This document shows positions 44,930 to 53,833 of a stretch of 64,000 nucleotides of DNA, piece after piece. The translations under genes were made by a program, and so were the position numbers. Within the stretch, counting starts at the first letter, position 1. The number at the start of each line of letters is the position of its first letter. The notes beneath the pieces are model-generated. The model was not told where the DNA came from and did not search any database. It saw only the letters and a list, made by a program, of their open reading frames with translations. Source of the DNA: Maridesulfovibrio zosterae DSM 11974 (GTDB lineage Bacteria > Desulfobacterota > Desulfovibrionia > Desulfovibrionales > Desulfovibrionaceae); NCBI RefSeq assembly GCF_000425265.1, contig NZ_KE384344.1, forward strand, positions 64,673-128,672, read 5' to 3'.

Positions 44930-47059
44930 TTAATTTTTTGTTTTTATAGGTCTGATGGCGTCGGCATAATTGCGGGCCTCGTTTATCGCATGGACATCCG
45001 ACTGGAATTCCGGGGAGGCATCCGGGGTGTCCCTTCTCAGATGAACCGTGGTGGCAGGGAAGGCTATTTTTATTTTGAGTTCCTCGGCAAGACGCAATGC
45101 GTCCACAATGAATTCATGTCTTACCACGAGTTCTTTGGCCCAGTCTTCAGTTTTAAAAAAGATGTAGACCATGATGTTGATGGATGATGGACCGAAGTCA
45201 TTGACCACAATATGAAAATCACTTTTCCTCGTATTGGGATGATTCATGACCAGCTGTTTTAAACCCTGCACATATCCGTTGAGGTTTTCGGCAGGAGTTT
45301 CATAGTCCACACCTATAGTAGTCGTGTATCTACGCCATTCTCTGCGTCCCATGTTGTCCACAGGAGTAGTGATGAATTTAGCGTTGGGGATGATCAGTTC
45401 GGAATTGTAAAATGTACGGAGGGATGTTGATCTGACACCTACTTTTTCTACTGTTCCGTCATGCCCGAGGAAACTTATCCAGTCTCCAACCGCAAATGGA
45501 CGGGTGGTCATAATGACCATTGTTCCGAATATGTTTTCCAGAGTATCCTTGCCAGCCAGTGCTATTGCCAGTCCTCCAATTCCCATTGCCGCAACGATTC
45601 TTGTGGAATCCTGACCGAACAGTTGTGCGATATGGGCAAGCCCCATGAGGATGACGATCAGTTTGAATATCTGGGCAATGATAAGCATCATCGTGCCCTT
45701 GATGCTTGCTCCACCAGTTGCGGTTATAACATCGCAAGACAGGTTGGTGGTTATGGAAATGATCCAGATAGTTGAGAGGGTGCCTATAATTTTGACTCCG
45801 TAAAGGGAGAAAATCATTAAATCCTTATATAATATAAGTATTCCGACCATGGCTAGCCATGAGTATCCCATAGCCATAATTTGAACAGGGAGGATGAACT
45901 TGCGGCGATTTAGCGGGATGATTCCTTCAGGAAGTTTCTTTTCAACGGAGGTAAGGACGCCATTTAAAAGGTATGAAATTATCTTTACGGCAAAAGGTGT
46001 CAGCAGGAATAAGGCAAATAAGGCTATCCATTTATAAATGTTAGTATTCAGGTATTTGACCATAAGTTGTGGGTAGTTGCGCTGAAAAAAATCGTCGATG
46101 ACGATATGCATCGGTAACTGCCTGCCGGCAAACGGATTAGTCCCTTCCTGTAGAAGCTCCTGTATTGTGCTGTCGTAACATGTCTGGACTACTTGCAGGC
46201 TGTGCGGAGTGAACTTCCATGCCTTACGTCCGTTTTCAAGAGTTACAACATGCATGGTTATTGAGCCTATCTCCGGTATGACCATGAACACTGGGGCATA
46301 TTGACTGTCAGGAGAAGCGGAGAGTTCTTCAAGATGTAAGGGAGAGCAACTGTTGATAATCCTATACAGCATTACAGCCAGAATGGGGCCGTATACAGGT
46401 TTTTCAAGCACAGTGAAGTTGCTCATATCTAGAGCACTTACAGCGGCTTCCAGCTTATCATAGTTCTTTCCGTCAACCCCATATTTTAAAGTAAAAAAAG
46501 TACGATAGGGGGACATGAGGCTTTGTACAAAAGTGTCCCCCTCCATTTTTTCAGAGGTGAATTTGGCGTATTTATACTGTAGTTTTTTGACTAAGTTAAT
46601 AAATGTTGGGTTTCTAAATAGAGTTTTAGAAAAATGCCAGCCCGCAGCACCTTTTTTCATCATAATATCAAGTGGCTGTCCTTCGTAGGAAAAGTGTAAA
46701 TCAACTTGATCTCCCTGAGTGGTATCCGGGATATCTTCATCAATGTCATAGTTTATGTTTTCAAGTATTAGAAAGATATCTCGTGCTTTTTTGACTGCTT
46801 CGGATTTGTTGTCATCTGCCATGTCTTCCGGGGAGGAAACGACCTTTGTCAGGCAGTTGAATCCTGTATAATCATCTCGGTTGTAGTTGCGGACACTGTG
46901 CAGGAATGATCGTACGGCATTGCGAGGTGTTGAAAGGTCGCACGAGTTGTCGGTACTTAACAGTTCTATTTTGTTTTCTAGTACTGGGGTATTATCTGTA
47001 ATCAAGAATAAACCGAGCAGAATTCCAGCCAGTAAGGCAATGGACCAATATATTTTCAT
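44930..47059 (-). CDS. MscS-family mechanosensitive channel with large N-terminal extension
   Basis: About 709 residues from the ATG at 47059 (the longest frame adds 19 residues without a signal-like start). An N-terminal membrane anchor precedes an extracytoplasmic region of some 330 residues, then about five hydrophobic segments and the MscS pore and beta domain: ALAGKDTLENIFGTMVIMTTRPFAVGDWI, GTVEKVGVRSTSLRTF, IIPNAKFITTPVDNM. The pore helix has Gly/Ala packing residues as in MscS. It should release solutes on hypo-osmotic shock. The long N-terminal domain is not one I recognise; early part resembles a plain helical domain with a Cys (NSCDLSTPRNAV). Confidence 0.9.
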   Translation of the reverse strand: MKIYWSIALLAGILLGLFLITDNTPVLENKIELLSTDNSCDLSTPRNAVRSFLHSVRNYNRDDYTGFNCLTKVVSSPEDMADDNKSEAVKKARDIFLILENINYDIDEDIPDTTQGDQVDLHFSYEGQPLDIMMKKGAAGWHFSKTLFRNPTFINLVKKLQYKYAKFTSEKMEGDTFVQSLMSPYRTFFTLKYGVDGKNYDKLEAAVSALDMSNFTVLEKPVYGPILAVMLYRIINSCSPLHLEELSASPDSQYAPVFMVIPEIGSITMHVVTLENGRKAWKFTPHSLQVVQTCYDSTIQELLQEGTNPFAGRQLPMHIVIDDFFQRNYPQLMVKYLNTNIYKWIALFALFLLTPFAVKIISYLLNGVLTSVEKKLPEGIIPLNRRKFILPVQIMAMGYSWLAMVGILILYKDLMIFSLYGVKIIGTLSTIWIISITTNLSCDVITATGGASIKGTMMLIIAQIFKLIVILMGLAHIAQLFGQDSTRIVAAMGIGGLAIALAGKDTLENIFGTMVIMTTRPFAVGDWISFLGHDGTVEKVGVRSTSLRTFYNSELIIPNAKFITTPVDNMGRREWRRYTTTIGVDYETPAENLNGYVQGLKQLVMNHPNTRKSDFHIVVNDFGPSSINIMVYIFFKTEDWAKELVVRHEFIVDALRLAEELKIKIAFPATTVHLRRDTPDASPEFQSDVHAINEARNYADAIRPIKTKN

Positions 47060-47222
47060 TGTGCGATTCCAGTTGAAGATTATGTTAATATTTTGATGCC
47101 ATTTATTGTCAATCATAGATACTAATAATTAATGGACCATGCTTCAAAGGAATTAGCAAACTTTCTCAGAGATAAAAATCGAAAAAGAACATTAATCAAA
47201 TATCAAAGTATTTTTTCGAAAA

Positions 47223-47249
47223 GCGGCGGAGCCGGAGGGGGTTGAAACC
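47223..47249 (-). repeat. Degenerate tRNA-Asp 3' end fragment
   Basis: CGGCGGAGCCGGAGG...TTGAA.CCT resembles the 3' end of tRNA-Asp at 52701 onwards with several changes, and shares the preceding TTTTCGAAAAG with the better copy at 50761. It is probably an old attachment-site remnant. Confidence 0.5.
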
Positions 47250-47404
47250 TAGGGCTCAGTGTGATAAAATATAAAGGTTTATAATAATTGAATACTACCG
47301 CAGGGTTCTCTATTTGTCCTCACTTCAACTAGATTCACCAAATTAACAGTTGTTCATTTTTTTAGATTACATATATTATATAGTCCTTAAGCAAAGATTA
47401 TGAT

Positions 47405-48928
47405 ATGTTAAAATATTTACCTAAAATTGGATCATTAATGCCAGCTACTTCTATAAATCCTTTTTTCCTAAGAAAATGTTTTGTAATTTTATTTGCATGG
47501 TTGTCGGTCTTCCTGCTGAGCGGAAATACTGGTTGCGGGGTTGATCCGACGACGCGGACTTTTAAAGTTGCTGATGTTGAAGATTTCAGCCAGATGGGCT
47601 GGCTGGACGCCTATGATGCATTTCATGCGCTGATGCAAAAGCAGTATGCTTTTGGTGATTGGAAAAGGGTAGATTGGAGTGCGCTTAATAATCGTATACG
47701 GCCTAAAGTTATTATTGCTGAATCCGCTGCGGCTGGAGACGACTATATAACAGCCATTCTTGAATACACACGATCTATACCGGATGGGCATATCTCTTGG
47801 AACAATTCCATATTTGGTATTATTGAACCAAATATTAAAGGAAGTTACGGTCTTGGAATGATCGGTCTTGATAACGGCAAGGTTATTGCGAATGTTATAA
47901 CCGTAGGCGGACCGGCCGCAACCGCATTAATCGATGTCGGGTCTGAAATTTTGGAATGGAATGACGTGGCAATTGCAACGGCAGCAGCACAGGTTTCAAC
48001 TTTGTGGCGTCCCAATCCTGCTTCTATAGCAACAAATGAACTTAAGTTGCTTGAACAGTACAGAGCACTCGCGCTTGATCCTGTAGGTACTAATAGTAAG
48101 GTCAAATACTTAAAATCCGACGGATCGGGACCATTCACAGTTACTTTAACTGCGGTAGACGACAATAGGCAAATTCAGACTGATACTGGGCTATGGAATA
48201 AAGTTGATGATGCGAATCCGATTAAGCGCGAAATCCTTGCCAGTGGATATGGTTACATTATGCTTGGCACGTTGGAGAGTGATGATATTTCTCAGGATCA
48301 ACTTTTCAATAAATTTAAAGAGGCCATGGAGTTTTTGACCAACAATAACGTTCCGGGAATTATCATTGATCTTCGGGGAAATGGCGGTGGTTCTGATGAA
48401 CTGGCCGCTAAAATTGCAGGCTTTTTTTATTCCGAAAAAACTTTTTATGAATACCAGAACTTGTATAATGCTCAAACTGAGCGACTTGAAATAGTTCTTC
48501 CCAGTGCAGATGATTCGTATATCATTGGTTGGAACCTTCCTTTGAACATTACCCCGCAATCTCTAAAGTATACCGGTCCGGTTGTTGCCATTGTTAACCC
48601 CGACAGCGTAAGTTCTGCTGAAGGAGTCGCAATGGCTATTAAAAACTTGGTTAATGGGCATGTGGTTGGTTTTTATGGAACAAATGGATCCTTCGGTATG
48701 ACAGGGGGAGGCGCAAAACTTCCGCTTGGTTATCAAATAAGTTTTCCCAACGGACAATCCCTTAATATAAAGAAGGAAATTCAGTTGGACAGTCAGAACG
48801 GTATTGGTGGAATAGTGCCAGATGTTCGTGTTCCGCGAACATCTGCAAATATGATAACGTATGCTAAGAAAAACGAAAATGACGATGTTGAATTAAATGC
48901 TGCAGTTGCATATCTGCAATCTTTGTAA
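47405..48928 (+). CDS. S41-family (C-terminal processing) peptidase lipoprotein
   Basis: A 507-residue exported protein. The N-terminus has a hydrophobic signal ending at a Cys (LLSGNTGCG), suggesting a lipoprotein. A helical N-terminal domain (WLDAYDAFHALMQKQYAF), a PDZ-like domain (GLGMIGLDNGKVIANVITVGGPAA) and the S41 catalytic domain follow, with GIIIDLRGNGGGSDELA and the nucleophile Ser in NPDSVSSAEGVAMA; the general-base Lys is expected soon after. Predicted to cleave unfolded or C-terminal protein ends in the periplasm or outer membrane. It lies within the region bounded by tRNA-Asp fragments. Confidence 0.85.
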   Translation: MLKYLPKIGSLMPATSINPFFLRKCFVILFAWLSVFLLSGNTGCGVDPTTRTFKVADVEDFSQMGWLDAYDAFHALMQKQYAFGDWKRVDWSALNNRIRPKVIIAESAAAGDDYITAILEYTRSIPDGHISWNNSIFGIIEPNIKGSYGLGMIGLDNGKVIANVITVGGPAATALIDVGSEILEWNDVAIATAAAQVSTLWRPNPASIATNELKLLEQYRALALDPVGTNSKVKYLKSDGSGPFTVTLTAVDDNRQIQTDTGLWNKVDDANPIKREILASGYGYIMLGTLESDDISQDQLFNKFKEAMEFLTNNNVPGIIIDLRGNGGGSDELAAKIAGFFYSEKTFYEYQNLYNAQTERLEIVLPSADDSYIIGWNLPLNITPQSLKYTGPVVAIVNPDSVSSAEGVAMAIKNLVNGHVVGFYGTNGSFGMTGGGAKLPLGYQISFPNGQSLNIKKEIQLDSQNGIGGIVPDVRVPRTSANMITYAKKNENDDVELNAAVAYLQSL

Positions 48929-49397
48929 TTTTAAGGGACTAGAATTCTTGGTTTAGACTGTCACAACTAGTTAATATCAATATTCCTGTAATTGCGTATG
49001 CCATTTTTTCGTGTTCTATTATTGCGGGGCAGTTGATTCATTATAAACACCTAAATGTCGTTGAGTCTTTCCCTCTCTATATACGTACTTGCCGATGATC
49101 AAAGCTAATCATAGTTTTGTATATGCAATATTCTTTTTAGCTTTTTAAAGATTAATCAAACATGCAAAACTTTCGCGTTTGTAGCTAGCCTCGTTTGAGG
49201 CTGGCTTTTTTGTAAGTTAAGTACGTATCTTACTTAGCTTGATGTTGAGGAAGGTGTAAATATCTGAGAAAGTAAATAGTGGTGACGTTATTCCTTGTTG
49301 TTGAGGTCTTCACCAGAGGCGTAACGAAAGAAACAATCCGTGATGCGCTTGAGATAAAATAGGCACCTTAAAACGCTCACGTCAGGGATTGACTCGT
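48929..49397. other. Intergenic region with terminator and possible decayed coding relic
   Basis: Apart from the terminator at 49184-49211, the segment near 49281-49363 can be read as a 26-codon frame ending in TAG (VTLFLVVEVFTRG...), too short to identify; it could be a relic of a mobile-element gene. Nothing else seen. Confidence 0.35.
49184..49211 (+). terminator. Terminator after the S41 peptidase gene
   Basis: GCTAGCCTC pairs with GAGGCTGGC (one G-U) around GTTT, followed by six T. Confidence 0.85.
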
Positions 49398-50705
49398 TTA
49401 CTTTGTGCTCTTTTGCACTGCAGGCTCCTGCTGAGTTGTGCAGTGAATGCCTCCTCCACCTAAATTGATGCTCAAGGTGTTAATGGCAATCACTTTACGA
49501 TTTGGAAAAATTCTTTGAAGCACTTTGAGAGCTTGTTCATCCTTTTTTTTGACAGATTCGGGGGCCCCTTTGAACCAATACTTCTGGGCCAAAACAATAT
49601 CATTAGTGATCAGGAAATTACAATAACTCTGTGCTGGGATAAGTTTGATCGGACTACCAAAAGGAAAAACTGTTCCGTCCGCGAATTTGGGGAACGAGGC
49701 CAAATTTAAATAAGCGGCATCGGTGGGGGAGGCTGTAAAATATTGCAATTCGGGCATGGGAATACGAACAATCTTGAATGGCTTCCCATCTTGGTCACGA
49801 GCTTGCTTGAGGATTGCAACATTCTCCTCCATTCGCCGACGATTTTCCTTTTCAATCGGTCCATGGGAAGCTTCTTCCTCACTGACCTCAGCCAACAGGA
49901 TGGTATCAGGGCCCACAAATCGGCAAAATTCGTCAGTATGGTTATTGGCCGATCCGCTACGGTACGCAACTCCTTTACCGTCTGGGGCGGGTAAAGTGGA
50001 AGTGTTGTACGGGTCATCATCTACGGTGCCGCTTTTAAGCCATATGAAATTGGTCACTCCTAACATCTCGGACAAGGCCGCTTCAATGTCAGTTCTTGAT
50101 AGATTTGGATTGCGTTGAAACTCGCAGGCTTCAGTCAATATGATGGAACCTTTGCCATTAAGTTCCCGGTTGCCTCCTTCGCTAATCAATCGGCTCATGC
50201 GACTGGAAAGCCCAAGAAATTTAGCCGCATCTCGATCAACGCGCTCCATCATTCGGGCATGCGGATGAGATTCCGGGGTGTAGCCCCAACAATTGAAATT
50301 AAAGTCCGCAACGCTTTTAGCTCCACGATCATCTACAGTAAAAATGGGGCCGAAGTCCCGCCAGTAGAGCATGGTGAAGGGAGTGATGAAGAAAGAAATA
50401 TTGCTAGTGTTTACAGAATTCTTATTAAGTAAGGAATAGACATGATTTTTTAGTTTCTCACTTGGAACACAGATACGGACCTTTACATGTTCCGCGAGAT
50501 TGTAGGCCATTTCAAGGAGTACCGTGTCAGTGTTGAACCCCTTGATGTACTCTTTGGAAAGCCACCCCATCCAAACGGTTTCATGCTGTTCAAACTCTGC
50601 AGGGAAGCGCCATTTGGAATCCTGCAGCGCCGACGCCGACAATGGAAAAGCGAAAACAACAAGCATCAAGAGACTTAAAATACTGATAATAGGTCGGTTG
50701 TTCAT
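49398..50705 (-). CDS. Secreted agmatine deiminase/peptidylarginine deiminase family enzyme
   Basis: About 435 residues from the ATG at 50705, preceded by GAGG; the longer frame is an artefact of translating a tRNA fragment. It starts with a clear signal peptide (SILSLLMLVVFAFPLSASA). The PAD_porph-type guanidine deiminase fold shows QHETVWMGW, YWRDFGPIF, EGGNRELNGKG, NNHTDEFCRF (catalytic His-x-Asp) and the nucleophile Cys in NLGGGGIHCTTQQEP. Agmatine deiminases convert agmatine to N-carbamoylputrescine in the cytoplasm; a secreted form suggests extracytoplasmic agmatine or peptidyl-arginine as substrate. Inside the tRNA-Asp-bounded patch. Confidence 0.88.
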   Translation of the reverse strand: MNNRPIISILSLLMLVVFAFPLSASALQDSKWRFPAEFEQHETVWMGWLSKEYIKGFNTDTVLLEMAYNLAEHVKVRICVPSEKLKNHVYSLLNKNSVNTSNISFFITPFTMLYWRDFGPIFTVDDRGAKSVADFNFNCWGYTPESHPHARMMERVDRDAAKFLGLSSRMSRLISEGGNRELNGKGSIILTEACEFQRNPNLSRTDIEAALSEMLGVTNFIWLKSGTVDDDPYNTSTLPAPDGKGVAYRSGSANNHTDEFCRFVGPDTILLAEVSEEEASHGPIEKENRRRMEENVAILKQARDQDGKPFKIVRIPMPELQYFTASPTDAAYLNLASFPKFADGTVFPFGSPIKLIPAQSYCNFLITNDIVLAQKYWFKGAPESVKKKDEQALKVLQRIFPNRKVIAINTLSINLGGGGIHCTTQQEPAVQKSTK

Positions 50706-50772
50706 GCTAATATCCTCGGTTGACTCTGACTTATGATTAATTCTGACTAAGATTATTGTTCTTTTCGAAAAG

Positions 50773-50819
50773 TGGAGGAGTCGAAGGGACTCGAACCCTC
50801 GGCCTCCGGCGTGACAGGC
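50773..50819 (-). repeat. tRNA-Asp 3'-end fragment (attachment-site-like direct repeat)
   Basis: 47 bp identical to the 3' part of tRNA-Asp (52701-52747) except for two positions, in the same orientation. It covers the 3' acceptor strand, T arm, variable loop and part of the anticodon arm; the 5' half of the tRNA is absent. Typical of the duplicated att left by an element integrated into a tRNA 3' end. Confidence 0.85.
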
Positions 50820-50948
50820 TAGTGTTGTCTGTGCTTCATATTGAGTTTCCTTGCGTTTTAGCAAATTTTTTACAGCAATTGAATGCCGCTTGATGTTTCC
50901 ATGTCTTTATGAATAGTCTCACGAATAAATCAAAGAATAGGGTGGACT

Positions 50949-52607
50949 ATGAAAGAGAAGCTCAATGTATGTATTGTCGGACCGTTTAACTCAGGCGTTA
51001 TTGCACTGGAAAAGTTGGGGTATTCTGTTTTTGAAGTTCCTCATCATCCTGATATATTTTGCAATTTACAGGAATTGCTCAAAAAAAATAAATTTACCCC
51101 AGACCTAGTGTTACAGGTCGAGAACCTCGGTAGACGTACACTAATTCAGGGGCTAGAAGATTTTGATTGTCCAACTGTTTTCTGGGCAACGGATCCGCAT
51201 CTGAATATGCACTGGCACAATTCCTATACTAAGTTGTTTGATCAGGTGTTATCCACCCAAAAGTCCATTATTCCATCGTTCAAAGCTGAGGGGCTTTCCG
51301 ATGTCCGATGGCTTCCCAGATTTGCATATGACATGGCTGCACCTCCTGTTGCCGACCGTAAAAATGACATTGCCTTTGTGGGCAGGTTGAGTGATCAGCG
51401 TCCTGGTCGTAAGTGGATGATTGACTTTATCAAAAATTTGGCTGGCGACCGTCCTTTTCCGGTCGAGCAGTCCTTAAGCCATAGTGATATGTTGGCATTA
51501 TATCAAGATACCAAAATAATTCCTAATGAATCCATTTTGGGAGAGGTTAATTTTCGGCTTTTCGAAGGGGCTTCCTGTGGTTGTCTGTTGCTTACTCAAG
51601 ATCTCGGAGTTGAACAGGCTTCATTGTTTGAACCAGGGCGAGAAATAGACACATATGCAGATGTTGTGGAGTTGGAAGAAAAATTGAAGTTGTATTTAGG
51701 TAATGACAGCTTGATTCAAGCCATGGGGCAGGCTGCTTATGAACGGGTGCAATCAGAGCATTTGCCAATTCACCGAATAGAGCGAATTTTACAATACGCA
51801 AAGGATATCACACGTAACAGAGTGTCAGGGCTTGATGCTAAAAAATGGGAAGCGATTGCAGTGGCATCCATGTGGGAATCAGGCATGCTTGACTTGCCGG
51901 TGCGTGATGTGCTGTCACGTCTTGCTTCCTTAAAACAGGATCAGCACGTAGTTGTTGCCACGCTTCGCATACAAGCCGTGATCGGTGTGAACTCGGTAAT
52001 GGAAGATAATTTAATGAGCTTGCTTGGAGGTAAGCTATACGAAAATTCTTTTTGCTTGAATCTTACTTGCTCGACTGTGGCTCTGCGCCTTGACAAATGG
52101 AATATGGCAAAGGCATTTTGGTATCGACATTTGAAGTCTACTGATCTCATTAATAAACTATTGCCAAAGACTCCAAAGGATCTTCTTATTCTTTGGGCCA
52201 AGGAACTCAAGCAACGTAAGCTTATTTTTCGGGGAGGATTTCCGTTTAACTCTAAAAAACATTTGCCGCACACTGCAATAGACTGTCTAACTATTCTTTA
52301 TGAGGCAGATCCGGGAGATTCTGAGGTATTACGACTTATTGATATTATGCTGCGTTCTCATAAGGAGCTGGATCAGGCTCGTGGTAGCTTCCTTTCTTCA
52401 CTTACCTTGAATTCATTAAATGACTGGCGGCTTATATTTGAGTTGGCTATGACAAATTTACATAGCTATCGGCTTGATGATGGTTTGAATAAAATTGTGC
52501 TGGCGAGAGACATAGCCAGAGAACAAGGTCAGGAGAAATCGTTTTTCATGGCCTTGAAGTGCCGTGATGAATCTGGGCTAATTTACAAACGGTTGATGAA
52601 CAATTGA
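50949..52607 (+). CDS. CgeB-like glycosyltransferase with C-terminal extension
   Basis: A 552-residue protein. The N-terminal ~300 residues look like the CgeB/GT-B glycosyltransferase type: DLVLQVENLG, PTVFWATDPHLNMHW, DIAFVGRLSDQRPGRKWMI, and the GT1-like VNFRLFEGASCGCLLLTQD followed by LFEPGREIDTYADVVEL. The remaining 250 residues are helical and not recognised. AGGGTGG precedes the ATG. It is the only gene between the tRNA-Asp fragment at 50773 and the intact tRNA-Asp, so it may be cargo of an integrated element. Substrate unknown; such enzymes often act on flagellin or surface glycans in this group. Confidence 0.8.
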   Translation: MKEKLNVCIVGPFNSGVIALEKLGYSVFEVPHHPDIFCNLQELLKKNKFTPDLVLQVENLGRRTLIQGLEDFDCPTVFWATDPHLNMHWHNSYTKLFDQVLSTQKSIIPSFKAEGLSDVRWLPRFAYDMAAPPVADRKNDIAFVGRLSDQRPGRKWMIDFIKNLAGDRPFPVEQSLSHSDMLALYQDTKIIPNESILGEVNFRLFEGASCGCLLLTQDLGVEQASLFEPGREIDTYADVVELEEKLKLYLGNDSLIQAMGQAAYERVQSEHLPIHRIERILQYAKDITRNRVSGLDAKKWEAIAVASMWESGMLDLPVRDVLSRLASLKQDQHVVVATLRIQAVIGVNSVMEDNLMSLLGGKLYENSFCLNLTCSTVALRLDKWNMAKAFWYRHLKSTDLINKLLPKTPKDLLILWAKELKQRKLIFRGGFPFNSKKHLPHTAIDCLTILYEADPGDSEVLRLIDIMLRSHKELDQARGSFLSSLTLNSLNDWRLIFELAMTNLHSYRLDDGLNKIVLARDIAREQGQEKSFFMALKCRDESGLIYKRLMNN

Positions 52608-52700
52608 TCTGGAAAACATTGAGAAGGGGACGGTAGGGAAAACTACATATTTAAACAAGAAAAAGGGTCACATCTTTCGATGCAACCCTTTAAGGAAAAG

Positions 52701-52777
<77 letters not shown>

Positions 52778-52818
52778 GCATATATATAATAACGCGTTAA
52801 GCAGCGTTTTTTGATTTG

Positions 52819-52894
52819 TGGTAGGCGAAACAGGGCTCGAACCTGTGACCCTCGGCTTGTAAGGCCGATGCTCTCCCAACTGAGCTATTCGCCC
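52819..52894 (-). tRNA. tRNA-Val (TAC)
   Basis: 76 nt with encoded CCA. Acceptor GGGCGAA/TTCGCCT (one G-T), D loop AGCTCAGTTGGGAGAGC, anticodon loop CTTACAA gives TAC (Val), T loop GGTTCGAGCCC. Transcribed ahead of tRNA-Asp with 41 bp between. Confidence 0.98.
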
Positions 52895-53055
52895 ACAATC
52901 AATTTCAAAGTGTGACTTTTAACATAAGCCCCTTGAATGTCTGTCCACATTCGGTGTTGCTCACTGCCACGAGGAGGGATACTGCCGATGTCGTGCTGTT
53001 TTGTCAAACGATTTTTTAGATATATTTAAAATAATTTTTAACTACTTTAAATAAT

Positions 53056-53814
53056 TTATTTTTTATGTGCAATTTGAGCAAACTTAGCCATGCTTTCAAC
53101 AGGGTTTTCTGTCTGAAAAATATTTCTACCGATGCAACATCCCTTACATCCGGCTTTTAATCCGCTCACGGTGTTGTCCAAAGCTCCTTCAACACTTTGC
53201 CCAAGTGGACCGCCTGTAACCAGAATCGGAACAGGGCTGGCGGCAACAGCTTTTGTAAAAGCATCTCCATTATTCGGGTATGGCACTGCTACTATATCCG
53301 GTCCCAGTTCTGCGCCAATGCGAATACAGTGCCCTACCAGTGTAGAGTCATGCTCGTTGATAATCTGGCTGCCCCGGGCAAAGACTGTTGCCAATACTGG
53401 TATGCCCAATTGATGAGCTTCGTCTGTCACCATGCCAAGGTCAACAAGCATACGATCTTCAAGTTCATTTCCGATGTTTACTTGCAGGGAAACAGCATCT
53501 GCCCCTAGTCTAAGAGCTTCGGAGATGGAGCATACTATATTTTTGTTGTAGGCTGGAGAGCCGTGTCTGGTCCCTGCATTTAGTTGGACTATGAGGTTGA
53601 CGTCTGGTGGAACCATTTCTCCATAATGCATTGCCAGACCTTTATTCAAAATTACACCTTGCACTCCTGATGCAGGCAGGGCTTCAAGGATAGATGGAAT
53701 AGCACCCAGCCCTTCTATCATACCTTCATTTGCGCCGTGATCTAGAGCAAGAATAAGTGCGTTGCCGCTGTTTTTATCAAAAAGCCGTTTCATGCGGCGG
53801 TTAGTTCCTTTCAT
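53056..53814 (-). CDS. DhnA/class I FBP aldolase-like protein lacking the usual Schiff-base Lys
   Basis: A 252-residue (beta/alpha)8 barrel of the DhnA family, which includes archaeal-type fructose-bisphosphate aldolases, ADH synthase for aromatic amino acids and LsrF. Seen: LILALDHGANEG, GVILNKGLAMHYGE, VNLIVQLNAGTRHG, ADAVSLQVNIGNE, VPILVTGGPLG and GCCIGRNIFQTENP (phosphate loop). In relatives the imine-forming Lys sits in the strand 'ADIVKxxY'; here this reads GPDIVAVPYPNNGD with Ala (codon GCA). AAGGA lies upstream of the ATG. Placed 19 bp after the RNA methyltransferase gene, same strand. Either a non-Schiff-base activity or an altered catalyst. Confidence 0.8.
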   Translation of the reverse strand: MKGTNRRMKRLFDKNSGNALILALDHGANEGMIEGLGAIPSILEALPASGVQGVILNKGLAMHYGEMVPPDVNLIVQLNAGTRHGSPAYNKNIVCSISEALRLGADAVSLQVNIGNELEDRMLVDLGMVTDEAHQLGIPVLATVFARGSQIINEHDSTLVGHCIRIGAELGPDIVAVPYPNNGDAFTKAVAASPVPILVTGGPLGQSVEGALDNTVSGLKAGCKGCCIGRNIFQTENPVESMAKFAQIAHKK

Positions 53815-53833
53815 TTAATTTAGTCCTTTTTTA

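Noticed and set aside
49281-49363. Transposase or integrase relic after the S41 gene
   Set aside because: The 26-codon frame is too short to assign; it is mentioned only as a possible relic.
50706-50864. Extended N-terminus of the deiminase gene
   Set aside because: It translates the tRNA-Asp fragment (CHAGGRGFESLR), and the signal peptide begins at the later ATG with a proper SD.
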